Positions 13,530-25,475 are shown, numbered from the stretch's first letter. The stretch is 64,000 nucleotides of DNA from Torreya grandis (GCA_037957365.1 JARHVA010003637.1:1784001-1848000); one strand, 5' to 3'. Numbers and translations: made by a program. Notes: generated from the letters alone by a model not told the origin.

Positions 13530-15720
13530 ACTTTAGATGAAATTATCCAATTTCTTCCTCCCTCTTCTCCTAAACCAAAACCAATCACTACACAATGTAA
13601 TGTAGTTGAGGTCATTCATCTTAATCCTTTTTCCAATACCAATTTGGATAATCTTCCATCAACTAATCCCTCTCCTATCAACACTCACACCCTTACAACC
13701 AATGTTTATAATCCTTTTGTTACACCCATAATAAGATCACTAAGTCTTATCACTTCCCAAAGTAACATGGTTGAAACCACTCAAATTTATAATCTAGATG
13801 GTTCCCAATTATTCAAAAACCTTGATAATAATACTATTTACACTCCTCAAAAGAATGGTGGCTTTACCAAGCTTTTTTATTCTTCTACCACACTTTAGAC
13901 AAATAATACTAATGTTGGGAATCCTCCACCTACAAAGAATCCTCCTCCCACTAATACTACCAATCCTCTTCCTAACAAAACTAATACCCTACCTTCAAAC
14001 CCACGTATTGATAGAACTCAACTTCTTGCACAAGTCATACAATAAATGAACTTCATGTAAATAACTAACACCTCTTAAATGATGAACATGTAGCAACATT
14101 TATTAAACATGACTATTCAACCACCTCAAGTCATCATGTCTCAACCAAATCAAAATTTTATCCCTCCTCCTCTTAGATATTCCAATTGGAATATCATCCC
14201 TCAACCTCTAATGAATAACGAAATTCTTCAAAATCTTCAAAATTAAACATTAGCCCCATTCGTTGCATCCATAGATATTGGAAACATTTTTTTGACTATC
14301 ACATACAATGGGACTAAGGACCCTACTATCTTTCTTAATTCTTTTGGTAATCTCTATAAGAAATGGATCTAAACTAACACCTTTTCTACCACCAATATCT
14401 TAGCCAAAACCTTTATCATTGATGCACTTGAATGGTACAACCAACTTCCTAGACATTCCATCTCACAACTAGAGGATTTATTCATTGCTCTAGTGAAGGA
14501 ATTCCATCATGATGACCTTCTTGAAAATTACATTAGCCATTTTATCAATGTCAAACAACTTCTTAATGAATCTACTCATACTTTAATTAAATTATGGAAG
14601 TCTATCACTCATAAAGTGGACCATAACATGAATGATGATAATCTTTTAAAACTCTTTGTTACTACTTTTAAACCTCCCCTTCAATACAAAGTTCAAATAT
14701 TTTCTCCTAAAACTTTAGAAGAAACCTTAGACTAATCAAAAAGGTGAGAATTTCTTATGACTCAATTTAAACCATCTCAAATAACTACTAAAATACCTTT
14801 CCAATCACATTCTCATAACATTAATTCATCCAAGCCTCCCCCACCTCAAAATGGAGCATCCAATTCAATCAATGTTCACCCAACCACCCTCTCTTGAGTC
14901 TATAACAACTTAAATATAAATTTCCACCTTCTAAATCCATGAGCTTTGATCCTTCCAAACCTCCTCCAAAATGATACAATCTTGATAAATTTTGTTGGTG
15001 GCATGTTACTATAGGTAATTCTCATGAGTTTTGTCTTGATCTTCACCATTTTCTTCTTTCTTCTTTGCTTGGTTATCATTTTAATCTTGATATTCTCACA
15101 AAACAACATTATCAAGACTATCTTCAACCTTCTCAAATTCAATCTCAATAACCACAATCACATCAAAACCAACTATCTAATGATCAATAACACTCATCCT
15201 ATACTTATACCTCGTCCACTAATTTTTTTCAAACCACAGTTAGTCCTTCTTCCTACACCAATAAGTAAATAATAGCTAACATGAACAAATTTAAACATAT
15301 TTTGTCACCTATTGAACCTCAACCTCTTAAGCCACATAAACCAAAAGAGTACTTAGTTCTACTCCAAATGATATCATACATGGTCCTTCTTTGTATCCTT
15401 TATCTATTTATCATATGTCACATTCAACATCCTTAAGATCTACCAAATAAACACATTTACCTATCTCTAAATGTACCTACCAACCTAATGTAAATCATTC
15501 TAATGGTTTAATGTTACCTCACTCCAACTCATATTCTGGGGAATCTTATGATACCCATCCACATGTCACTTCAGACATTGGGTCATCTTTTTATACCCAT
15601 CCCTATATCTAATTATCCTTTGGGGAATCTTGTGGTACCCACTCTTATTCTAAAATGCATAATAACAATCAATTTCAACTTCAAGAAACCTTTCGAGACT
15701 TATAGACTTATATTTCACAT
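13530..15720 (+). pseudogene. Tat-type gag of element 1 (broken)
   Basis: The frame DEIIQFLPPSSP leads into a Ser/Thr/Asn/Pro-rich N-terminal region, then the retrotransposon gag core: YNGTKDPTIFLNSFGNLYK (about 14,305), ALEWYNQLP and a long KEFHHDDLLENYISHF helix region (to about 14,730). A diverged zinc-binding segment, FCWWHVTIGNSHEFCLDL, follows at about 14,990-15,045. It resembles the Cys/His motif of Tat gags rather than a standard CCHC knuckle. The tail includes LQETFRDL near 15,680. There are several in-frame stops (for example near 13,896 and 14,042). The layout matches the element 2 gag at 61,779-63,344 (compare YNQL and YNESNDPILHFKTFGNIYK). No protease follows. Confidence 0.85.
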
Positions 15721-16520
15721 GTCCATATTTTATATAGATGTTAGCATAGATCTTACTTGTTCTTTTTATCTCATGTTTATTTGTTTTTTTACACTTTCTT
15801 TCTTTTACTTTCACTTTATAAGAATCATTGTCTTCCTTAATGTTATTTGGTTTTATTTCACATTACACTTGCCATTTGTTTTCATTTTTTGTCCTCATAT
15901 ATTTCTTTATTTTTTGTCTTTTTATGTTATTCTTTGTCTTAGTAGCTTTATGATTATTTTCCCCCTTATTTAGCATTCACCCTCATGGTTTTATCTTTTG
16001 TGATTTTATAGTATAAGACCATGGATAAGACTTGGCCCTCCTCACAAAATACCACATTTACTTCTTTTCTCATTTTATTATTTCACATTTTTCTTTTTGG
16101 CACCATCATGGGTTTTTCTTTTATGAGTTATAGTATAAGATCGAGGATAGGACCCAACCCTCCTCATAAAATTACCATCTTATCATTTATTTTATAATAA
16201 TATATGTTATTTAATCCTTGTTCTCAACTTTAGCTTTTTGCATCTTTTGGTAGATGGAATTTTCACAACAATCTATGTTAGCATGTTTTCCTCCATTTCC
16301 CTCATTCTTATGATAAGGAATCACACTTTACTATCATTGTATCCACTTTTTCCCTTTATCACATATTTTTCAATTTGAATTGATTCAAATTGTTCCATGT
16401 GTCATTCCACTTTATTTCCCCTTTCTTTCACTCCACATTAGATAAAACAAGGTCAAAGTCAAGATAGCACTTTTATTTCACCTAGATTTATGAGACTCTT
16501 AGACCCCATGCTTTAGATTA
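15721..16520 (+). other. T-rich non-coding part of element 1
   Basis: A pyrimidine-rich stretch gives an open hydrophobic frame at 15,548-15,973 that I take as a composition effect. Two copies of a motif of the type AGTATAAGACCATGGATA, followed by CCCTCCTCA, lie 120 bp apart (about 16,010 and 16,131). The same pair recurs reversed in element 2 (57,430-57,640). This is therefore family-specific internal sequence. Confidence 0.6.
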
Positions 16521-18165
16521 AGGTAAAAACAAGTTTTGAAGGGACCCCGAAACCCTTTACATCAAAAAAGAGATAAACCATAAATCACAACCGAGTTTCA
16601 AAAAAGGAACCCGAAACTGGAATAAACCAAACCAGGTTAAACAGGAACATGAAAACATCAGAGAAGACCTGATGTAACAACTGACACAACACACAACAGA
16701 CCGTCAACAGACAAGATCTGCATCCTACAACCTCCCATACAAAAGAAGTTATAAAAATAATTTATTTTTTACATGACCAAAGATTCATATCTAGAGGGGG
16801 GACTAAAGGCTTAGACTTCTTCCTTTTAACAGCTATCCATCCAACCTTTGCTGCCTCAATCATCCGTACCTCAAAAGATAATGATCCATGAAACCTAGGG
16901 GACACAAATGATTCAGCAACATCCTTTTGAAAACCAGCCACATTCTGGCTCCTAGGTAATTCCTCCACAATAGGGGGAGAGACCAAAGCCTCCTCAACAC
17001 CAGGCTTAGAATGATCATTATTCCCAGTCTCCACAGGACCATCTATGGAATCTTTCACCCACGAATCCTCCTCAATCATTGGTTCTAAATGGATACTATC
17101 TTCATTCTCAAAATTAGCTAGATCTTCCACTAGTTTTTTAACCACATAATGTTCAGAAGAAGCCTCAGACCACCAAGAAGGTGGTCGTCTAGACTTTGAT
17201 TTCCCAGTGATACAACGAGCAGCAGTATGACCCGTCAAGTGACACTTTCTACACCAAAAAGGTATGCCCTCAAAATCTAACATTTGTGTCCAAGTACCCC
17301 TTGGGGAGTCTAGACAAATTGCCTCTGGAAGGCCCTTAAAAACATCCACCTCAACCATTAAGTGTGCACAGGTCGAATGGTAACTATTCGAAGTATCCAC
17401 AAATAAAAAGTCTCCTATAGCATTCCTGATTGTTTTAAAAACTGATTCATGCCAAAGATGTATTGGTAGATTTGGGAGCCAAACCCAGATAGGGAACTTG
17501 TTAAAGGTTTCCATAAATGGATTAAAATCCATATGCCACCATTTGGCCATGAGAGGATATTTACCCAGCCATAAAAAATTATTGTTGCTCAAGATTATCC
17601 TTCTATCCTCAGGGCTTTGGAAGACAACTATAAAGAAACCTTTAACACATGGGAAGATTTCAACACTATCTTCAATAAGTGGTAACCAGTTCTTGGAGAT
17701 CTAGCCATGTAGATCAACAAGAGAGGGCCAAAAGCCACAGAAATGAAAAATAGCAGTGTGAGAGGAATAAACTTCTACCCGTTCAAAGATTTCATCAACT
17801 AATTTTGGATCTATAGTTACCCTCGTGGGTTTTATAGCACTTACAGGCATAATACGGGATGGCCCAGATGGTGCACGAGGCACAACTTCATTTAGATTCA
17901 CTTTGAATGTCGCCACATCTACGAAAGTTCTTCCCCCTACTTCAAACCCTGATCCATGAGCGTAGGCAAAACACCCGGCTGAAAACTTTCCTCCACCCGC
18001 AGAAGGGGTCTCTATAGGGGCATTCATATTCCTCCCCATGTGAGCTGACAACACCCCATCCAATCCAGGAGCCGTAGTTGCGCCGATCACCAGACTATCG
18101 ACACCTAGTTTCAAATTTTCTAGAAATGTGCACTCAGGAGACGGCATCTTTTTTACCTACCTTGA
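16521..18165 (-). pseudogene. DUF4283/CCHC zinc-knuckle gene, antisense inside element 1, one stop codon
   Basis: The coding part runs from 18,147 down to 16,762, about 425 residues and a single TAG at 17,703-17,701. The N-terminal part is low in motifs. A DUF4283-like domain crosses the stop (FHFCGFWPSLVDL before it, KGFFIVVFQSPEDRRIIL and FPIWVWLPNLPIHLWHES after it). A CX2CX4HX4C knuckle follows (CRKCHLTGHTAARC). This layout is known from ORF1 of plant L1-type LINEs and from their domesticated relatives. No ORF2 (endonuclease/RT) is present. The 3' side ends in GGGTTTCGGGGTCCCTTC, which looks like a LINE 3' end. The region is clearly more GC-rich than its host element. The boundaries are approximate. 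A truncated LINE, a non-autonomous LINE or a captured gene are all possible. Confidence 0.75.
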
Positions 18166-20003
18166 TTATACATGTTTAACCAAGTTAGAGACATGCTTTT
18201 TTATCTCATGTTGTTTATTGTTTGTATTATAGTATTGATGTCTCTTACATTTGGAGAAGATGACCAGGTAGGATTTTTTTCAAAATGCCTCTTAGACCCC
18301 ATGTTCATTGAATTTTATCTCTCTTATAAACTAAGTCCCAAGTATTCAAATTAAATTCATATTTAGCACTCATGTTTGGTTTTCCAAATCCTTATGGAGG
18401 AGGAATAGAAAAAGCCATCAAGAAAGTTAAAATAAAAATCATTTGAATCAAAAGGCAATGATATCTAAAAATCAACATAGAAATTTCAAAATTTAAATTC
18501 ACACCAAAATACAAGATTAAAAGCACATCTCCTATCTCCAATCAAATATCAAACTCCAAAATTGGCCTCACATAGAGTCGAGGTCCATTGGGGTGTGGTA
18601 GGCTAGTAGATTGGAATAGGGGAATTCAACAAACTTTATGGTGCTACCTACTTTCTCATGAAAGTAACCAATCTTTACAGTAGATTAATGGCTCTATAAG
18701 GGGTCCTAAGGAATGGGGAACACATTGTGGGGAGGTAGGTCTATTTTAATTTCATTCATATGGCATTCATGGAATGATCTATATACTTTAATTATTGACC
18801 TAAGACTTGTGAGGCTAAGATAATTACTTCATAGTCCTTAAGGTTGAAAGTCCTCTTGTTTTGACAAACCTAATTTGAGTGTCTTGACTTCAATAAATAT
18901 TTCATCTACCTTGATTTTTCCTTCATTTATCCCCTCCACCCATTTCATTTCCCCTCTTATAGGTAAATTATGATTCTAAATCTATTTTCCCTCTTCTTTA
19001 AATTTCTTCTTCTTCACCTCTTAGAAACATGCTAGTATTACTTTGTTTCAATTTTATCTATCCTTAAAGCAAAGCAACATGTTTGAGTAACTATGGATTA
19101 CACCCTTACACCATTTATTTACCACACCATCTCATTATCATCCTATTCATGTCATTATGTTGTTGTGTTTTCTTACTTTGCATGTTAGAACAAGCATTAA
19201 GTTTGAGTTTTCATCCTTTAGATAGTTTGATTTTCATTTATCCATCATGTTCTTGTTTGATTTTTATGGAATTCACTTATATTACATATGAAATTTTCCA
19301 TTATTAAATGTTTCTTTGTATGTATGCCTTCTTCATGTTTGTCTCACATCTTCAATTGCATTTCATTTTCAGTCTTTCATGTTTTTATTTTTGCCTATAT
19401 TACATGAGCTTACTTTTCCCTTTCTTACATATCTTTCTTTAATTTTTCTTGTATTGACATTCCTATTTGCCATTTATTTTTTACATGCTTCCTAATGTTA
19501 TTTAGTATGTTCTACATTCCTTTTTTTCCATTTACATTATACATGATTTCCAACATGATTTAATGTGTTCTACAATCATTTGTCATTATTTACACTTATT
19601 TGTCATTCATTTTCCATCATTTGTCATTCATTTGACTTTAGTATTTTAGCCTTGTCTTAACAATCCTAATTTTACAATTTTTCTAAGAAAATTGTCTCTA
19701 CTAGCCTCTATATGCCTATCCTCCAAAAATTTCAATTTTTAGCTACTTTTTGCAATAACTTCTATAGGTTCACCTAGTGTTCTTCACATTAGATGTCTTC
19801 ACATCTCTTACAGTCTAATTTTTTATCTACAACACTAAGGTAAGTAAAGGTATGTGTTTTTCAATTCTATCCTTTCCTTTATCTTATTTGTTACTTATTG
19901 CACTTTACTTAGCATTAGTATTGTGTGTTATCATGTTCTATTTCCTAAAGCACCATCCTATGTTGCACTTACATCATATGTGATGAGATTTGAGTGGGGC
20001 ATA
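18166..20003 (+). other. 3' internal non-coding region of element 1
   Basis: No coding similarity. About 18,380-18,800 matches, reversed, 57,860-58,265 of element 2. The last 250 bp before the 3' LTR match 53,177-53,420 reversed. A purine-rich GAGTGGGGCATA abuts the 3' LTR start and is the likely polypurine tract; element 2 has the equivalent CTGGGGTATA. Confidence 0.65.
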
Positions 20004-21261
20004 TGTATACACATAATATTTTCAAACTTTTATCAATTACTGACACTTTTTATCTTGAAGGAACCCATCGAGTCTCAATCTCTCTGAGTGCATGCCTTAA
20101 GGGGTGCACTAGGAAAGGGGTGGGTAGACCATTGGTTCTTCATAATATTTTTGTCCCTTTTACCACTTACCATCTACATACTAGTCTCCTAAATCCATTT
20201 ACCCTAAGCTTATTCTTCTTATCCTTACCCATTCTAGTCATTTTTCTATGTTTTATCCTCCTTATTCTTTCCTTCACCCCCTTTTAACTAGTTGACTATA
20301 TTAGGTCGACTAGGTCAACCCTATACATTTTTCAACCTTTGATTACTATATAGGGTCAACTAAGTTGACCCTATACTATTTAGGGGTATTTTCATTAGGA
20401 TATTTATTAGCCTTTTGGTTAACCTAGCTTGATACCTAGTGAATTATCTCTTGAAAACATATAGGGTTGATTGGGTCAACCCTGTACAATTGACATATTT
20501 GAAAGGATTTAGGGTAAGATCAACCTATATACAAGTTCATTTCCAAACATTTGTAAGAAGAGAATTAAATAATAATAAGTATGAAATAATATTTGTTTAT
20601 TTACCATTCTAATTGAGGAATAAAGCTTAGGGTTTCATACTTTCTTTGAAGATATGGATCTTTTCTTGTGGAGAAGTCTTTTGGATGCATAGATAAGTTT
20701 TGTAGCCTAGAGGTGATTTGTATTTTTTATCCTTACATACCATAAAAATATCTTGTAAATCACATTGGCCAAGGGAGATATTGAGGCTCGGTAGGTTCAT
20801 CTTTAAAGTAAGTATTCCTAACTTTATTTCTCCTTTATAAGGGTAGATAGGTAATGTAGATTGTGCTTCTTTCTTCCATGTATTAGGATTCTATATACAT
20901 TGGCATGAGTGTATATATTATATGCATGTTTATTTTAGTTTTTTTTGTTACTAATCTTAACTTTGTGCCATAAGCTTTGGTGTGCACTAGATTAGATTTA
21001 CTTTCTTATTTATTAGAATAGAGTGAACATTAAACCTAGGACTCTTTTAGGGTTGTTGCATGATTGTGTTAGACTATAGGCTTTAGAACCCTTCCTAGCA
21101 TGGTGTATTATGATAAGTGATCCCTTAATTAGGTCTAGTGGGTCCTCATATTGGTCATACTCCAACTTAACAAATTTATTCCCAATCATAAGTGTAGGTA
21201 TGCTATATCTTCTCTGAGCCAGGATTAATTTATAAACATGATGTATTTTTTATTGTATACA
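20004..21261 (+). repeat. 3' LTR of element 1
   Basis: This 1,258-bp LTR starts TGTATACACATAATATTTTC and ends TTGTATACA. It is followed by AATCT, which matches the five bases before the 5' LTR. It keeps four palindromic TTGAC/GTCAA dyads (20,304-20,490) and the TATA region. Confidence 0.92.
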
Positions 21262-22210
21262 AATCTCATGTAGTTGAGTTTGAGTATGTGAATTTGGGTC
21301 TGTGTATGTGAAACATGATCCAAAGTAATGATCTACAATGAAACATGCAAAAATTAGTCCTTACTTAAGAGATTATCAAAATCAAAAGACTATGATAAAA
21401 TAAAGTAACTTAGTAAAGAGAGGGGAAAGGAATGAATACACCTTGTTGGGTATTTGAACCAATGTATGAACTTGGTGACAACCTATGTATGAATGTATAT
21501 AGTGATCAAATCATTGAATAACATGGAATAAGCTAATAACATGCTCAATCCTTGTATGGGTGGCTCAAGAACTCAATCCATTTTTGAATCCATCATTTCC
21601 CACCCCTGCTCAATGGATCATGATTTATGAATAGCTTAGATAAAAATTTAAGTGTATCTAAACCTCTTATGTAGGTGTATTAATAACTCAAGTGGGCCAT
21701 GACTCCATCATTTCCCACCTGTGTGAAGTAGATTCATCTAAAACTAAACTATACAAAGTGTTTAAATTATCGAATTGGGTATATCTAACTATGTATATAA
21801 ACTTTATGGCCACTCAAGTTCATTAGGTAGCTCTGGGCCACTCAGAAATGCCAACCACTAAATTTTATGCCCTTAACCTATAGTGTGTCTAGGGATATGT
21901 GTGGTTGATTATGGCTTACATATCTTCATATTTACTTATTGCATTTCTTGATGTTCTTAGGATGGTCAGCCTATGGAATAACCATGGCTAAGTAGAGTTT
22001 ATATAGCAGGTATTGGTTAGTATTTTATCATCATATTTTGAATTATGTTCTTATTGTATTATTTTGGAGGTTTCCCCTTTGAAGTGGCTTAGTCATAATA
22101 TTCAAGTATTCTTCTCTATTTCTAATTATTGTTGTTTATCTACTTATTCTACCCTTAATTCTACCCTATATAATTATATTATTGTGAATCATCTAAGTAA
22201 TTTCCTTACA
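21262..22210 (+). repeat. Candidate 3' part of an old chromovirus 5' LTR
   Basis: The stretch ends TTTCCTTACA, then two bases, then a primer site, which is how an LTR end looks. If so, element 1 is inserted inside this LTR and its 5' part lies left of 10,443. The partner 3' LTR would lie beyond the window, so this rests on the primer site and on the order of the downstream pieces only. Confidence 0.4.
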
Positions 22211-22212
22211 AG

Positions 22213-22224
22213 TGGTATCATAGC
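22213..22224 (+). other. Primer-binding site for initiator Met tRNA
   Basis: TGGTATCATAGC differs at one base from TGGTATCAGAGC, the standard primer site complementary to plant initiator Met tRNA. That standard site is used by many copia elements and Tekay-type chromoviruses. It is preceded by ACA and a two-base spacer, as in the copia element at 51,161. It probably belongs to the chromovirus whose gag-pol resumes at 41,941. Confidence 0.6.
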
Positions 22225-22880
22225 ATCGATTTGGGCAAGTTTTTTTTTATGTATTTTTTTTTGGATCTAGTGTCCTGAGAAATTAAAGGCCAAAAAAGCA
22301 TAACTTGTGATCTAGGAGGATTTGATTTTTTTCATCACTACAATTCTATTCATGTGATTTTTTTGATATATATAGGGTTATTTAAGGTCCCTAGCTAAAA
22401 AAAAGAAAATTACAAGAACTAGCCATAGAAATCCTAAAATAAAGACTAGTCATAAATAGATAACTGAGGAGTATAATGATGACAATCCTACCTACTACCC
22501 AAAAACCAGTAACCAACATTAACTTGTGGGATAGTAGTCTAAAAAAATAGTTATTTTTTCTTTTTTACTTTTTTTATTTTTAACCTCCTGCCACATTTCT
22601 TGTTCAGCATTCACCATAACTAATTGTTTCTGAGTTATGTGTTTTTGAAGTTCTATTTTCATGAAAATCCTTATCTAAATCTAAGATTTCAAACACATGT
22701 CCTCTTTTCATTCCCTTGGTTGGTTTCTTGAAAAGGGAAATTAAAAAAAATTATATCATCTCTTCCATGTGCACTTTTTCATTAGATGAAGTAGCTTTTT
22801 ATCCTCTCTTTTTATCTCTCAATTCTATGTGAACTTATATTTATGGATTTTCAGAAAACATCTTCTACCACTAGTGATGG
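22225..22880. other. Leader-like AT-rich DNA, no gene seen
   Basis: T-rich sequence without recognisable coding content. It is probably the leader of the old chromovirus. Confidence 0.4.
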
Positions 22881-23930
22881 ATTTAGCGCACTCCATTTGT
22901 TTGTTTTAGATTTTTCTCCCTTCTTTTTCATTATTTGTGCATGCCCCTAAGGATAGAAATAATAAATATGACCTATTAATATGCAATTGTGGCATCTAAA
23001 AGTAGTATTCTCATAGTCAATAATTTGAGTATGTTACATTTTACCATACTTTAAAATGATTTTATCAAGAACCCCTTTGCTTAAATATAGCTCAACACAA
23101 AAATGGGCATAAGTTCATAAACTTGTATCACCCCACTCATTATTATTTTTCAATAATGATCCCAAATCATTAGTTATATCTCTATAAGCATGCCAAAAAT
23201 GCAAATGCAAATTAGGTAGACAAACCCAAACTGGCATCTTATTGACTGAGATAGTGAGAGGGTTAAAATACAAAAACTAGGGTGTGATGAATAAGCCCAC
23301 AATGTCCTAAAACCAAGGGTCTTTCAAGAGGTATTTTTTTAATATTTTTTTCATAGAAATGAATAATAAAAAACCCTTAGAACATAGAGAGATTTCACAC
23401 TAGCTCATCCATGTCTCATCAACCCATTTATATAAATCTAAGGTAGATGGCCAAATACCATTACATATGAAAATGACTACATCTCTCACTAAATTATTAA
23501 AATAAACATCCACCTCCTCATTTAATATCTCCATAGAAGGGACCTCCTTCACTTGATCAACAATGTAGACTTGAGGAGGGGGAGAGCTTTTCACTGGATG
23601 AGGGACGGAGGTAGCATTTCTGACTGCCACATATAGGAATTTTGTTTTAACTACCTCCTTGAAAGATGATGGTTTCATAGAAGAAGTTTGTTTTTGTCTA
23701 GTAGTAACTCCCCTCAACTATGAGGCCATGATAATGGTGTAGTCCTTATAGATTTGATAATGAAATAAAGGAAAAAAATCATGTATTTTTTTTCTTTTGT
23801 AAACTGGACTTTGAATAGTCTTAGGGATCCTGATCAATTGATCTAATTGCCCTTTTAAATCCAAACCCAAATCAAAAATAAATTCCCAAAGATAAAGAGT
23901 GTGACCTAATAGATATTTTATCATAAGCTA
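22880..23930 (-). pseudogene. Second DUF4283/zinc-knuckle gene copy, heavily decayed
   Basis: Read on the minus strand, the frame at 23,717-23,400 holds VVKTKFLYVAVRNA and ends FICNGIWPSTLDLYKWVDE. After a stop come CSKGFFIIHFYEKNIKK (about 23,390-23,340), then MPVWVCLPNLHLHFWHA (about 23,240-23,190), TYAHFCVELYLSKGVLDKII, and a degenerate knuckle CHNCILIGHIYYFY whose last Cys is Tyr (about 22,980). Block for block this parallels the copy at 16,521-18,165 (GFWPSLVDL, KGFFIVVF, FPIWVWLPNLPIHLWHE, CRKCHLTGHTAARC). It is a clear paralog, but with many more stops and frameshifts. Confidence 0.75.
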
Positions 23931-24385
23931 AAAACTACTCCTCTCTAAAACATCAATAGCTAAAATATCCAATCATGCATTCTAGTGCATAATATCTAGC
24001 ATAAAGTGTGCATTATCCTCTATGGCATGGTGGGTATCTAGTGAGGAAGGCATGATGTTGGGATCAATTGATAAGCTAAGAAAGATAGCCATATTACATG
24101 ATTTATGTCAACCAAATGTATTACCTTATATATTAACAAGGTAAATACTCAAGTTCACCTTTAACGAATTCATAGGCCCCTCATATAGGAGATTTTCATT
24201 TTGATAGCCATATCAGTACAAACTCCCCTCCAAATCATTAGCTTCTATGTGCTTAGTGTCTGTTTTGGACTCCTTCCACCACTAACTTCACCTAAAGATA
24301 CCACCATCGATCCATAAGGAATGCAGTTTAAATTGCTAGAAACCCTAGCAGAGCCCATTTTCAATTCTATCAATCTCCAAAAGTT
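23931..24385. other. Spacer without recognised content
   Basis: I see no gene or repeat family member here. The left end of the first SINE-like unit is not sharply defined and may start a little before 24,386. Confidence 0.4.
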
Positions 24386-25475
24386 TGGGTATAGGCATTT
24401 TTATAACCAAAATGCCCAAACCAGCGGTGAATATTATCCCTATTCATGGACTATGGAATATCTCATCACATTGAATGCAATTTTTAATCCACTTACCAAC
24501 CCCCATCATATTGAACATTGGGTCATTTATCCCATTACATGTGGATACTTTTCATAAAGGTGTGCATACCTTACCCCCTACAGGATTAGAACATGTGACT
24601 TCCCTTTTGGGAGCACATGTTATTCACCATTAGGCCAACTCAGATGCACATAAAAAAAATTGGGTATAAGCATTTTTATAATCAAAATGCCCAAACTAGT
24701 GATGAATAGTATCCCTAGCCATAGACTGTGGAATGCCTCATCACATTGAACACTAGTTTCAATCCACTTGCTGACCCCTACTACATTAAACATTGAGCCA
24801 ATTATCCCATTGCATGTGGATAATTTTCATGAAGGTATGGATACCTTACACCCTATAGGATTAGAACCTATGACCTCCTTGTTGGGAGGAACAAATGTTC
24901 TTCACCATTAAGCCAACTCAGGTGCACATAAAAAAATTTGTATAGGCATTTTTATAATTAGGATGCCCAAACTAGTGGTGAATAGTATCCCTAGCCATGG
25001 ACTATGTAATTCCTTATCATATTAAACATAAGTTTCAATCCACTTACTGACCCTCATCACATTGAACACCAAGCTATTTATCTTATTGCATGTGGATAAT
25101 TTTCATGAAGGTGTACAAACCTTACCCCCTATAGGATTAGAACCTATGACCTCCCTTTTGGAAGCATATGTTCTTCACCATTAGGCCAACTCAAGTGTAC
25201 AAAATTTTGGGTACATTCATTTTTATAATCAGAATACCATAACTAGTGGTCAATAGTATCCATATCCATAGACTATATAATGTCTCATCCAATTAAACAT
25301 ATGTTTCAATCTACTTGTTGACCCTCATTGCATTGAACACCAAGATGTATATCCCATTACATGTGGATACTTTTCACTAAGGTGGCATACCTTACCCCAT
25401 GTAAGATTAGAACCTATGACCTCCCTTTTTGGAACACATGTTCTTCACCATTAGGCCACCTTAGGTGCACTTATT
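24386..25475 (-). repeat. Four head-to-tail tRNA-derived SINE-like units
   Basis: Four units of 271-276 bp start at 24,386, 24,661, about 24,937 and about 25,208. On the minus strand each begins near GTGCACCTGAG, followed by TTGGCCTAATGGT, which fits the Pol III A box. About 35 bp further on comes GGTTCTAATCC, one base from the B-box consensus. A roughly 190-bp unrelated body follows, ending in ...TGCCTATAC and a T-rich tail. A boxes are at 24,626-24,638, 24,904-24,916, 25,177-25,189 and 25,447-25,459. B boxes are at 24,583-24,592, 24,858-24,868, 25,134-25,144 and 25,404-25,414. A tRNA-like head, a unique body and a T-rich tail are the known architecture of plant SINEs. Tandem arrays of this kind are not usual for them. 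Confidence 0.75.

Larger units (their letters stand above)
10443..21261 (+). mobile_element. Complete gag-only Tat-like LTR retrotransposon (element 1)
   Basis: Two direct LTRs (10,443-11,668 and 20,004-21,261) both begin TGTATACACATAATATTT and end in a form of (T/C)ATACA. The five bases before the first LTR (10,438-10,442) and after the second (21,262-21,266) are both AATCT, a perfect target-site duplication. The inside holds a primer-site-like sequence, a long leader, a Tat-type gag (13,530-15,720), an antisense DUF4283 gene (16,521-18,165) and a non-coding 3' region. No protease, RT, RNase H or integrase is visible in 10.8 kb. It would therefore need another element's enzymes to move, like the described LARD or TR-GAG classes. 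By eye the two LTRs differ at roughly one base in six to eight, so the insertion is old. Confidence 0.9.

Noticed and set aside
15548..15973. 141-residue hydrophobic open frame on the plus strand
   Set aside because: It lies in a T-rich stretch where any frame becomes Phe/Leu/Ile-rich, it has no start context, and its 5' part overlaps the gag tail in another frame.
24386..25475. A tRNA gene cluster
   Set aside because: A and B boxes are present, but the units do not fold into a cloverleaf by eye, the B box is off consensus, and each carries a long unrelated body, so SINE is the better reading.
24386..25475. CRISPR-like array
   Set aside because: The units are contiguous 270-bp repeats without short repeat and spacer structure, in plant DNA.
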